From contig NZ_JBNAGJ010000005.1 of NCBI RefSeq assembly GCF_049803795.1, forward strand, positions 62,001-126,000: a DNA stretch of 64,000 bases, in the 5' to 3' direction. Position 1 is the first letter of the stretch; every line of letters begins with the position of its first letter. The notes below the pieces were generated by a model. That model worked only from the letters and a program-made list of their open reading frames with translations, made no database searches and had not been told where the DNA came from. The translations under genes and the position numbers were made by a program. The DNA comes from Thalassobius sp002708925. Its GTDB lineage: Bacteria > Pseudomonadota > Alphaproteobacteria > Rhodobacterales > Rhodobacteraceae. Below, piece after piece: positions 49,536 to 57,572 of this stretch.

Positions 49536-51842
49536 ATGAGCTTTACAGCGCAATCCACACCTATCGCGCGCCCGCAAACCGGCCGGGGGCGGGTTGCGAT
49601 TCTGCTGGCATTGGGCCTGGGCGCGGTGCTTGCCGGGGGGATCGTGGCGCAGCGCTATGTTTCGCTGGGGCTGCTGGCGGTTGGGGTCGGGTTGCTGACG
49701 GCCTCGGGGCTTGTGCTGGCGGTTTATCTGCTGCGGCAGCGACGGCAACGGGCGCGCCGGCAGATGGCGGCCGAGTTTCTGGCAAACGATCCCTCAATGT
49801 GTTTCACCACGGATGAGTTGGGGCGCATCGGATTTGTGAACAAACCGGCGCAGGAACGGCTCAAACCCGAAGAGGGCAGCACGCTGGCCTCGGTTTTGCA
49901 GGATATTCTGGCCAATCCGGGCACCACGCTGGGCCGGATGCAGATTCGCGCCGAAGATACCGGCGGCGCGGTCGAGGAACTCTCGACGCGCCGGGGTCAT
50001 ATACGGCTGGCGGCCACGGCGCTTGGCCAGAACAGTTTTGCCTGGCGGATCGAAGAGATTCACGACACCCGCTCGCGCCTGGGAAATGCAACCCACCTGC
50101 CGATGCTGACCGCTGGGCGCAGCGGTGCGATCCTGTCGATGAACGAAGCGGCCCGCAATTTCGTCGGAAGCCGCGTGCGCAATCTTGAGGACGTGTTTTC
50201 CGAACTTCCCCTGCAATCGGGCCGTATCGTGCCTGTGCGCCACAATGACGCGACCTACCCGTGTTTTATCGTGGAATCTCAGGCCAGTACGGGAAAACGC
50301 GAGGTGTTTTTCCTGCCCACCAACGGCTCTGAGACGCGCGAAGATGCCGAGTGGGCGGCCTTCAACGGTCTGCCCGTTGCCGTGCTGTTGTTGGGAAGCG
50401 GCGGAGAGATCGTGCAGTCAAACCGGCTGGCGCGGGATTTGCTGGGGCTAAGCAGTACGGACGGCATTACCTTGCCCAAGGTTTTCGAAGGTCTGGGCCG
50501 TCCGATCAGCGACTGGCTGGAGGATGCACGCCGGGGGCGCGGCCTGGGGAAATCTGAATTTCTGCGTCTGAAATCTTCGGATAAAGAACTGTTTTTGCAG
50601 GTATCTCTGGGCCAGGTAGAGGACCGGGCAGGGGCCTCTTTGATCGCTATTTTGCATGATGCGACTGAACTGAAAAGCCTTGAGGCGCAGTTCGTGCAAA
50701 GCCAGAAAATGCAAGCAATTGGAGAGCTGGCCGGCGGCGTCGCGCATGATTTCAACAATCTTCTGACCGCGATTTCCGGCCATTGCGATTTGCTGATGCT
50801 GCGGCATGATCAGGGCGATTCCGACTATGCCGATCTTGTGCAGATTACCCAGAACGCCAACCGGGCTGCGGCGTTGGTCGGGCAGTTGCTGGCGTTCTCA
50901 CGCAAGCAGACGCTTCGCCCCGAAGTGCTTGATTTACGGGAAACTCTGGCCGATCTGACGCATTTGCTGAACCGGCTGGTGGGGGAAAAAATCTCACTCA
51001 CCCTGATCCATGATCCGGTGCTGAAACCCATTCGTGCGGACAAGCGTCAGCTTGAGCAGGTTTTGATGAATCTGGTGGTGAATGCCCGTGATGCGATGTC
51101 CAATGGCGGCGAGATCAGAATTGAAACCGGCAGCCAAAGACTCGACGCACCGCTGGCGCGGGATCGCGCGGTCGTGCCGCCCGGAGAATATGTCACAGTG
51201 CGCGTTTCGGACGAAGGGTGCGGAATACCGTCCGATAAGTTGCAGAAGGTGTTCGAACCGTTCTTCACCACGAAACGCACGGGCGAGGGGACGGGCCTTG
51301 GGCTCTCGACGGCCTATGGCATCGTCAAACAGAGCGGCGGCTATATTTTTGTCGATAGCGTCTATGGGCAAGGCACGGATTTTTCATTGATGTTCCCCGC
51401 GCATGTTCTGACAGAAGAAGAGGCGGCCCCACGGGCCGAGGCGCAGGAACCTGCCCAGCCCCAGAACATGAAACGCGAGGAAGGCGTGGTATTGCTGGTC
51501 GAAGACGAAGCGCCTGTACGCGCCTTTGCGTCCCGCGCGCTGAAGATGCGCGGTTATACCGTTGTCGAGGCCGGCACCGGAGAAGAGGCCTTGGATCTTC
51601 TGTCCGACCCGTCATTGCAGGTGGATCTCTTTGTAAGCGACGTGATCATGCCGGGAATGGATGGCCCAAGCTGGGTGCGGCAGGCTCGGGAAAACCGTCC
51701 GGATATTCGCGTGGTGTTCGTGTCAGGCTATGCCGAAGATGCGCTGGACGAGAGCACGGATCCGGTGGGCAATTCGGTGTTTTTGCCCAAGCCATTCTCG
51801 TTGAACGATCTGCTGGAAACCGTGCAGACGCAGCTGGCTTAG
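49536..51842 (+). CDS. cckA: Cell-cycle hybrid histidine kinase CckA
   Basis: CckA starts the phosphorelay CckA-ChpT-CtrA. The 768-residue protein has two N-terminal transmembrane helices (20-66), a PAS-like region to about 380, the kinase core with His404 (GGVAHDFNNLL) and N-box Asn516 (NLVVNARDAM), G-boxes (DEGCGIP, GTGLGLSTA) and a C-terminal receiver domain with phospho-Asp702 (LFVSDVIMPGMDG). The HDFNNLL motif and hybrid layout are typical of CckA. The start has CAACAGGC upstream. A CtrA box sits in the promoter. The stop overlaps that of the convergent sulfotransferase-like gene. Confidence 0.95.
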   Translation: MSFTAQSTPIARPQTGRGRVAILLALGLGAVLAGGIVAQRYVSLGLLAVGVGLLTASGLVLAVYLLRQRRQRARRQMAAEFLANDPSMCFTTDELGRIGFVNKPAQERLKPEEGSTLASVLQDILANPGTTLGRMQIRAEDTGGAVEELSTRRGHIRLAATALGQNSFAWRIEEIHDTRSRLGNATHLPMLTAGRSGAILSMNEAARNFVGSRVRNLEDVFSELPLQSGRIVPVRHNDATYPCFIVESQASTGKREVFFLPTNGSETREDAEWAAFNGLPVAVLLLGSGGEIVQSNRLARDLLGLSSTDGITLPKVFEGLGRPISDWLEDARRGRGLGKSEFLRLKSSDKELFLQVSLGQVEDRAGASLIAILHDATELKSLEAQFVQSQKMQAIGELAGGVAHDFNNLLTAISGHCDLLMLRHDQGDSDYADLVQITQNANRAAALVGQLLAFSRKQTLRPEVLDLRETLADLTHLLNRLVGEKISLTLIHDPVLKPIRADKRQLEQVLMNLVVNARDAMSNGGEIRIETGSQRLDAPLARDRAVVPPGEYVTVRVSDEGCGIPSDKLQKVFEPFFTTKRTGEGTGLGLSTAYGIVKQSGGYIFVDSVYGQGTDFSLMFPAHVLTEEEAAPRAEAQEPAQPQNMKREEGVVLLVEDEAPVRAFASRALKMRGYTVVEAGTGEEALDLLSDPSLQVDLFVSDVIMPGMDGPSWVRQARENRPDIRVVFVSGYAEDALDESTDPVGNSVFLPKPFSLNDLLETVQTQLA

Positions 51843-52447
51843 GTGGCGCGGGCCTGTTCCCACAGGTCGAACTCATCGGCCTTTTTCCTGCGCAGCCGGC
51901 GTTCGATACCGGGGCTTAGCTGAAGATCGCGTTTTGGGGATACATTTTCTTGTTCGAGATGAAACTCTATGCCCAAACGCTCTTGTAGAAAGCTGTTCAG
52001 GCCGGTTTGATTTTCATACCGGAACAGATGGGTCACGGCCGTGCCATTCGGGCGCGGCTCAAGGAATTTCGCCTGGCTGCCGACATTGGCAAAACCGGGC
52101 GGTTTTCCCTTCATGTAGCCTTCGACAAAATCATCAAAGCTGAGATCGTGCGTGGCGTTCGGATGTCCCTTCATGAAAGGGCGTTGCCGATATCGGTACC
52201 AACTGCCCAGCCATCTGATCGGCTCTCGGACAACTGCTAGGGTTTCCATTTCCACATCGTTTACCTTCTGGAACATTGGGCGGAAAAAGCGGTTGTAGCG
52301 ATACAAAGGCGCGTGTTTCAACTCGGGTGGATTGTTTACGATCATATCCGCAAAGGGTGCCAGGGCCGTCTGATATGCTGTTGTGCCGGTTTTGGGCACG
52401 GATAAAAATACAAGTTTTTCTTTCCAAAACATCATCATAGCGCTCAT
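51839..52447 (-). CDS. Sulfotransferase-family protein
   Basis: This 202-residue protein has the 5'-phosphosulphate-binding motif of sulfotransferases in VFLSVPKTGTTAYQTAL near the N-terminus and a 3'-phosphate-binding-like region VVREPIRWLGSWYRYRQRPF around residue 72-91. It is short for the family. The acceptor is unknown. The stop overlaps the cckA stop (tail to tail, TTAG). Base composition seems lower in GC than its neighbours, mainly at the 5' end, so acquisition by transfer is possible. The start is uncertain: Met1 and Met4 to Met6 are alternatives. Confidence 0.8.
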   Translation of the reverse strand: MSAMMMFWKEKLVFLSVPKTGTTAYQTALAPFADMIVNNPPELKHAPLYRYNRFFRPMFQKVNDVEMETLAVVREPIRWLGSWYRYRQRPFMKGHPNATHDLSFDDFVEGYMKGKPPGFANVGSQAKFLEPRPNGTAVTHLFRYENQTGLNSFLQERLGIEFHLEQENVSPKRDLQLSPGIERRLRRKKADEFDLWEQARAT

Positions 52448-52538
52448 ACCTCATGCCAGAATGGAGTTTTATATCGCGTGTCAATCAATCATTAACTCTC
52501 TTTGCTCAAATTGGAACTGTGAAAATTTATGTTGAAAT

Positions 52539-52583
52539 GTTCTTACTTTGTACACATAAGGTGTATGGGAACATCAGGTGAAC
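52539..52583 (+). promoter_or_regulatory. LexA (SOS) box region upstream of recA
   Basis: GAAC-ATCAGGT-GAAC at 52569-52583 matches the alphaproteobacterial LexA consensus (GTTC-N7-GTTC in reverse) exactly, 52 bp before the recA ATG. A degenerate second site, GTTC-TTACTTT-GTAC, lies at 52539-52553. Together they suggest damage-induced expression of recA. Confidence 0.75.
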
Positions 52584-52634
52584 AAACGCAGCGATTGCCG
52601 CAGGGCGTCTGGTATGGGATAAGGAATCGAAACA

Positions 52635-53702
52635 ATGGCAACGGCAGATCTTCTTTCGATGGACAGCAAACGCAACGCGGATAAGCAAAAGGCGCTGGAT
52701 AGCGCGCTGGCGCAGATTGAACGGCAATTCGGCAAGGGCTCGATCATGAAACTGGGCGGCGAAAATGCCGTGCAAGAGATCGAGGCCACCTCGACCGGAT
52801 CGCTGGGTTTGGACATCGCCCTGGGCATTGGCGGCCTGCCGAAGGGGCGGGTGATCGAAATTTACGGCCCTGAAAGCTCGGGTAAAACGACCCTGACGTT
52901 GCATTGCGTCGCCGAGGAACAGAAAAAGGGCGGGATTTGCGCCTTTGTCGATGCCGAGCACGCGCTGGACCCGCAATATGCCAAAAAGCTGGGTGTGAAC
53001 CTGGATGAGCTGCTGATCAGCCAGCCGGACACGGGCGAGCAGGCGCTGGAGATCGTTGATACGCTGGTGCGCTCGGGCGCAGTGAACATGGTTGTCGTCG
53101 ACTCGGTGGCCGCGCTGACCCCGAAATCCGAACTAGAAGGCGATATGGGCGACAGCAATGTCGGCGTCCAGGCCCGCCTGATGAGCCAGGCAATGCGCAA
53201 GCTGACCGGCTCGATCGCGCGCAGCAATTGCATGGTGATCTTTATTAACCAGATTCGGATGAAAATCGGCGTGATGTTTGGCAGTCCGGAAACCACAACC
53301 GGCGGGAACGCGCTGAAATTCTACAGCTCTGTCCGTCTGGACATCCGCCGCATCGGCGCGATCAAGGACCGGGATGAGGTGGTCGGGAACCAGACCCGCG
53401 TGAAAGTTGTGAAAAACAAGGTCGCGCCGCCGTTCAAACAGGTCGAATTCGACATCATGTATGGCGAGGGCATTTCCAAAACCGGAGAATTGCTGGATCT
53501 GGGCGTCAAGGCCGGGGTGGTCGATAAATCGGGCGCCTGGTTCAGCTATAATGACGAACGTCTGGGCCAGGGGCGTGAAAACGCCAAGGGCTTCTTGCGG
53601 GAAAACGCGGATGTCGCGCTGGAGATCGAGGACAAGATCCGCGCGGCGCATGGCCTGGACTTCGATATGGGCCAGGAAGACGAGGATGTGCTGGAGGCCT
53701 GA
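52635..53702 (+). CDS. recA: Recombinase A
   Basis: RecA is the strand-exchange ATPase and LexA co-protease. The 355-residue protein has Walker A GPESSGKT near residue 76, Walker B MVVVDSVAAL, the L1/L2 DNA-binding loops (MSQAMRKLTG and the GNALKFYSSVRLDI region) and an acidic C-terminus (GQEDEDVLEA). AAGGAA lies about 10 bases before the ATG. A LexA box precedes it and a strong terminator follows. Confidence 0.98.
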   Translation: MATADLLSMDSKRNADKQKALDSALAQIERQFGKGSIMKLGGENAVQEIEATSTGSLGLDIALGIGGLPKGRVIEIYGPESSGKTTLTLHCVAEEQKKGGICAFVDAEHALDPQYAKKLGVNLDELLISQPDTGEQALEIVDTLVRSGAVNMVVVDSVAALTPKSELEGDMGDSNVGVQARLMSQAMRKLTGSIARSNCMVIFINQIRMKIGVMFGSPETTTGGNALKFYSSVRLDIRRIGAIKDRDEVVGNQTRVKVVKNKVAPPFKQVEFDIMYGEGISKTGELLDLGVKAGVVDKSGAWFSYNDERLGQGRENAKGFLRENADVALEIEDKIRAAHGLDFDMGQEDEDVLEA

Positions 53703-53729
53703 GCCCCAAAAACACCGCAGAAAACCGAC

Positions 53730-53773
53730 AGGCCGGCCCGCAACGCACAAGCAATGCACAGGGCCGGCCTTTT
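53730..53773 (+). terminator. Terminator of recA
   Basis: AGGCCGGCCC and GGGCCGGCCT pair over 10 bp with a 21-base loop, followed by TTTT. It begins 28 bases after the stop codon. Confidence 0.85.
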
Positions 53774-53855
53774 GCGTCACCTAGCAGTGGACACCGGGGG
53801 CAAGCGGGGATAAATCTGCGGGGAATTTGGCCTTGTCCGGAAAGACCTGAAACGT

Positions 53856-56528
53856 ATGCCCAGCTTGAACGAGATCCGCTCGACCTTCCTGAATTATTTT
53901 GAAAAACAGGGGCACACGATTGTGCCCTCCAGCCCGCTGGTGCCACGCAATGACCCGACGCTGATGTTCACCAACTCGGGCATGGTGCAGTTCAAAAACT
54001 GTTTTACCGGGGTGGACAAGCGCGATTACGTTCGCGCGACGAGCTCGCAAAAATGCGTGCGGGCAGGGGGTAAGCATAACGATCTGGACAATGTCGGCTA
54101 TACCGCGCGCCACCATACGTTCTTTGAAATGCTGGGGAATTTCAGCTTTGGGGACTATTTCAAACCCGAGGCGATCCCCTTTGCCTGGGAACTGATCACC
54201 AAGGAATTCGGCATCGACAAAAGCCGCCTGTTGACCACGGTCTACCATACGGACGATGAGGCCTTTGAGATCTGGAAAAAGGTCGGCGTGCCCGAGGATC
54301 GGATCATCCGGATCGACACATCGGATAACTTCTGGCAGATGGGCCCGACCGGCCCGTGCGGGCCGTGTACCGAAATTTTCTATGATCACGGCGATCACAT
54401 CTGGGGTGGCCCTCCGGGCAGCCCCGAGGAAGACGGCGATCGGTTCATCGAAATCTGGAACGTCGTTTTCATGCAGAACGAGAAGTTCGAGGACGGCTCG
54501 ATGGTCGATCTGGACATGCAGTCGATCGACACCGGCATGGGGCTGGAACGGATCGGTGCGCTGTTGCAGGGCAGCCACGATAACTATGACACGGACCTGT
54601 TCAAATCGCTGATCGAGGCCTCGGCCCAGGCCACCAGCGTGGACCCTTATGGCGATAAGAACGTGCATCACCGGGTGATCGCGGATCACCTGCGCTCGAC
54701 CTCGTTCCTGATCGCGGATGGGGTGATGCCCAGCAATGACGGCCGCGGCTATGTGCTGCGCCGGATCATGCGCCGGGCCATGCGTCACGCGCATCTGCTG
54801 GGTGCCAAGGATCCGATCATGCACCAGTTGGTGCCCGCGCTGACCGCGCAGATGGGCGATGCCTATCCCGAATTGCGCCAGGCCCAGGCGATGATCGAGG
54901 AAACTCTGCTGCTGGAGGAAACCCGCTTCAAGCAGACCCTGGATCGCGGGCTGAAACTGCTGGATGAGGAAGTCTCCAGCCTGCAAGAGGGCGGCGCGCT
55001 GCCCGGCGCGGCCGCGTTCAAACTGTATGACACTTACGGTTTCCCGCTGGATCTGACGCAGGACGCGCTGCGCGAAAAGGGCCTGACGGTGGATACCGAC
55101 GGCTTTGACACTGCGATGCAAGAGCAGAAAGCCAAGGCGCGCGCGGCCTGGGCCGGCTCGGGTGAGGCGGCGGATAATGCCGTCTGGTTCGATGTGATCG
55201 ACGCCGTGGGGGCCACCGATTTCCTGGGCTATGACACCGAAAAGGCCGAGGGTCAGGTCACGGCTCTGATCGTGGATGGCGCGCTGGTTGATACGATTGC
55301 CGAGGGTCAAACGGGATGGATCGTCGTGAACCAGACCCCGTTTTATGGCGAATCCGGCGGTCAGGTGGGCGATACCGGCGTGATCCGCCGTATTGAAAAC
55401 CGGGATGAGGTGGCCGCGGTCACCGATACCCGTAAATTTGCGGATGGTAAGGTGTTTGCTCATCGCGTGGATGTCGAACGTGGCACTGTCACCAAGGGCG
55501 ATTCGGTCGAGCTGGAGGTGAATCACACCCGCCGCACGGCCATTCGGGCGAACCACTCGGCCACGCATCTGCTGCACGAGGCCCTGCGCGAAACGCTGGG
55601 CGATCACGTGGCGCAGCGCGGCTCGCTGAATGCGCCCGATCGTCTGCGCTTTGATTTCAGCCATGCCAAGGCCCTGACCGAGCAAGAGCTGACCAAAGTA
55701 GCCGCAGACGTGAATGCCTTTATCCGTCAGAATACGCCCGTTGAAACCCGCATCATGACCCCCGATGACGCCCGCGCGATTGGCGCTCAGGCGCTGTTTG
55801 GCGAAAAATACGGCGATGAGGTGCGCGTGGTGTCCATGGGCCGCGCCGACACCGGCAAGGGGCATGATGGGCAGACCTATTCGTTGGAGCTGTGCGGCGG
55901 CACCCATGTCAAACAGACCGGCGACATCGGCATGTGCGTGATCCTGGGCGATAGCGCCTCCAGCGCCGGGGTGCGCCGGATCGAGGCGCTGACCGGGCAG
56001 GGCGCGCTGGACTATCTGAACGAACAGGCCAGGACGCTGAACGCGGTTCTGGGCGCGCTGAAGGCGCAGCCTTCGGAACTGACCGACCGGGTCGAGGCGC
56101 TTTTGTCCGAACGCAAACAACTGACCAACGAGGTTGCCCAATTGCGCCGTGAACTGGCGATGGCGGGCGGGGCCGGTCAGGGCGGCGGGGCCGAGCCCGA
56201 AGAGGTAAACGGCGTGAAATTCCTGGCGCAGGTGTTGTCGGGTGTCTCGGGGAAGGATCTGCCGGCGCTGATTGACGAACATAAGGCGCGGCTGGGCTCG
56301 GGCGCTGTGCTGCTGATCGCGGATGCGGATGGCAAGGTGGCCGTGGCCGCAGGCGTCACCGAGGACATGACCGGCACGGTCTCGGCCGTGGATCTGGTCC
56401 GCGCGGCAACCCCGGAACTGGGCGGCAAGGGGGGCGGCGGCCGTCCGGACATGGCGCAGGGCGGCGGGCGCGACGCCAGCAATGCAAAGCAGGCCATCGA
56501 CGCGGCCAAAGCAGTTATCGGAGGATAG
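53856..56528 (+). CDS. alaS: Alanyl-tRNA synthetase
   Basis: AlaS charges tRNA-Ala and edits mischarged Ser or Gly. The 890-residue protein has the class II catalytic core (motif 1 SSPLVPRNDPTLMFTNSGM, HHTFFEMLGNFSFGDYFK motif 2), the tRNA recognition domain, the editing domain with zinc-type motif NHSATHLLH and CGGTHVKQTGDIG, and the C-Ala domain. The terminal AIDAAKAVIGG is typical. It follows recA by 153 bp. Length is normal for the family. Confidence 0.98.
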   Translation: MPSLNEIRSTFLNYFEKQGHTIVPSSPLVPRNDPTLMFTNSGMVQFKNCFTGVDKRDYVRATSSQKCVRAGGKHNDLDNVGYTARHHTFFEMLGNFSFGDYFKPEAIPFAWELITKEFGIDKSRLLTTVYHTDDEAFEIWKKVGVPEDRIIRIDTSDNFWQMGPTGPCGPCTEIFYDHGDHIWGGPPGSPEEDGDRFIEIWNVVFMQNEKFEDGSMVDLDMQSIDTGMGLERIGALLQGSHDNYDTDLFKSLIEASAQATSVDPYGDKNVHHRVIADHLRSTSFLIADGVMPSNDGRGYVLRRIMRRAMRHAHLLGAKDPIMHQLVPALTAQMGDAYPELRQAQAMIEETLLLEETRFKQTLDRGLKLLDEEVSSLQEGGALPGAAAFKLYDTYGFPLDLTQDALREKGLTVDTDGFDTAMQEQKAKARAAWAGSGEAADNAVWFDVIDAVGATDFLGYDTEKAEGQVTALIVDGALVDTIAEGQTGWIVVNQTPFYGESGGQVGDTGVIRRIENRDEVAAVTDTRKFADGKVFAHRVDVERGTVTKGDSVELEVNHTRRTAIRANHSATHLLHEALRETLGDHVAQRGSLNAPDRLRFDFSHAKALTEQELTKVAADVNAFIRQNTPVETRIMTPDDARAIGAQALFGEKYGDEVRVVSMGRADTGKGHDGQTYSLELCGGTHVKQTGDIGMCVILGDSASSAGVRRIEALTGQGALDYLNEQARTLNAVLGALKAQPSELTDRVEALLSERKQLTNEVAQLRRELAMAGGAGQGGGAEPEEVNGVKFLAQVLSGVSGKDLPALIDEHKARLGSGAVLLIADADGKVAVAAGVTEDMTGTVSAVDLVRAATPELGGKGGGGRPDMAQGGGRDASNAKQAIDAAKAVIGG

Positions 56529-56529
56529 A

Positions 56530-56817
56530 ATGGGTGCACTCTGGATCGCACATGTGACCGTCACGGATGAAGAGGCCTATGCCAAATACGCCAAGCTGGC
56601 CGGCCCCGCGATTGCCAAACACGGCGGCATGTTCATCGCCCGCGCGGCGCGTTACGTGCAGCTTGAAGGCAAGGAGCGCCCGCGCAATGTGGTGGCCCGG
56701 TTCCCCGATGTGGACACGGCCGTGGCCTGCTATCACAGCCCCGAATACCAAGAGGCGCTAAGCCACGCGCGTGGTGCCTCGGAGCGTGAATTGCTGGTGG
56801 TTGAGACCTCGGAGTAA
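56530..56817 (+). CDS. DUF1330 family protein
   Basis: This 95-residue protein has the DUF1330 dimeric ferredoxin-like fold, with AHVTVTDEEAYAKYAKLAGPAI, MFIARAARYVQLEG, VVARFPDVDTAVACYHSPEY and the C-terminal helix. The function of the family is unknown. The ATG lies 2 bases after the alaS stop, with GGAGG 6 bases upstream, so the two are co-transcribed. Confidence 0.85.
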   Translation: MGALWIAHVTVTDEEAYAKYAKLAGPAIAKHGGMFIARAARYVQLEGKERPRNVVARFPDVDTAVACYHSPEYQEALSHARGASERELLVVETSE

Positions 56818-56841
56818 TCGCCGGGCGTCAGACGGAATAAG

Positions 56842-56866
56842 GGCCGCGCCTTCAGGTGCGGCCTTT
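56842..56866 (+). terminator. Terminator of alaS-DUF1330
   Basis: GGCCGCGC and GTGCGGCC form a stem of 8 pairs with one G-U and a 6-base loop, followed by TTTTG. It lies 25 bases after the stop. Confidence 0.8.
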
Positions 56867-56879
56867 TGTTTTCAGAGGG

Positions 56880-57461
56880 TTAGAAAGGGTTCTTGGCGCT
56901 GCGGTCTGCCGACAAAGACCCCTGCCGCGCCGTGACCAATTGCTCGATCGCGTCGGCCAGGTGCAGTTCCTGGATGTTATAATCGCCGCGTTCGACCCGC
57001 AATTTATGGGCCAGGATCATCACATCCGCATGGGTGCAGCCCATGGGGGGCTCGAATTTATAGCAGGCCAGTTCGATCAGCAGCCCCAGCGGATCCTTGA
57101 AATAGATCGAGTCCATAAAGCCGCGGTCCTTCACGCCAGAATGGCCGATCCCGCGGGCCTCCAGCCGTTCGGAGACCTGAGTGAAACTGGCGCGGCTGAC
57201 GTTGAATGCCAGATGATGCACACAGCCCGGCTCGGTCGGGGTGCGGCGGCGGTTGGGGGTGCGGGTTTCATTGGTAAAGACGGTGATCAGCCGCCCATCG
57301 CCGGGGTCGAAATACAGATGCCCCTCGTCCGGGTTGTCCAGATTGGGCTGATCGAACACGAAGGGCATTCCCAGAACGCCCTCCCAGAAATCAATCGAGG
57401 TCTGCCGGTCCGCGCCGGTCAGCGTGATGTGGTGAACGCCCTGAGCCTGAATTTTGCGCAT
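56880..57461 (-). CDS. VOC (glyoxalase/dioxygenase) superfamily protein
   Basis: The 193-residue protein has the vicinal-oxygen-chelate fold: HHITLTGADRQTSIDFWEGVLG with the first His, HHLAFNVSRASF with a second, and a Glu in LLIELACYKFEPP as third metal ligand. It could be a ring-cleaving dioxygenase or glyoxalase-like enzyme, but no substrate is evident. Start 57461 has GGAGG 7 bases upstream. It lies downstream of typA on the same strand. Confidence 0.85.
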   Translation of the reverse strand: MRKIQAQGVHHITLTGADRQTSIDFWEGVLGMPFVFDQPNLDNPDEGHLYFDPGDGRLITVFTNETRTPNRRRTPTEPGCVHHLAFNVSRASFTQVSERLEARGIGHSGVKDRGFMDSIYFKDPLGLLIELACYKFEPPMGCTHADVMILAHKLRVERGDYNIQELHLADAIEQLVTARQGSLSADRSAKNPF

Positions 57462-57496
57462 GAGTTTCCTCCGTTTGGTGGGAAAGTATCGCGCAC

Positions 57497-57520
57497 AAAA
57501 AATCCCGGCAAGGCCGGGAT
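57497..57520 (-). terminator. Terminator of typA
   Basis: On the minus strand ATCCCGGC and GCCGGGAT form an 8-bp stem with a 3-base loop, followed by six or more T. It begins 50 bases after the typA stop and precedes the VOC gene start. Confidence 0.9.
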
Positions 57521-57572
57521 TTGTGCATTTTTGCGCAGAAAATGTGCCGCCCGTTGCCGGGCGGCCCCCGGA

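Noticed and set aside
53781..56564. Long minus-strand frame of 927 codons
   Set aside because: It is antisense to alaS, whose motifs are complete, and the translation has no recognisable domain.
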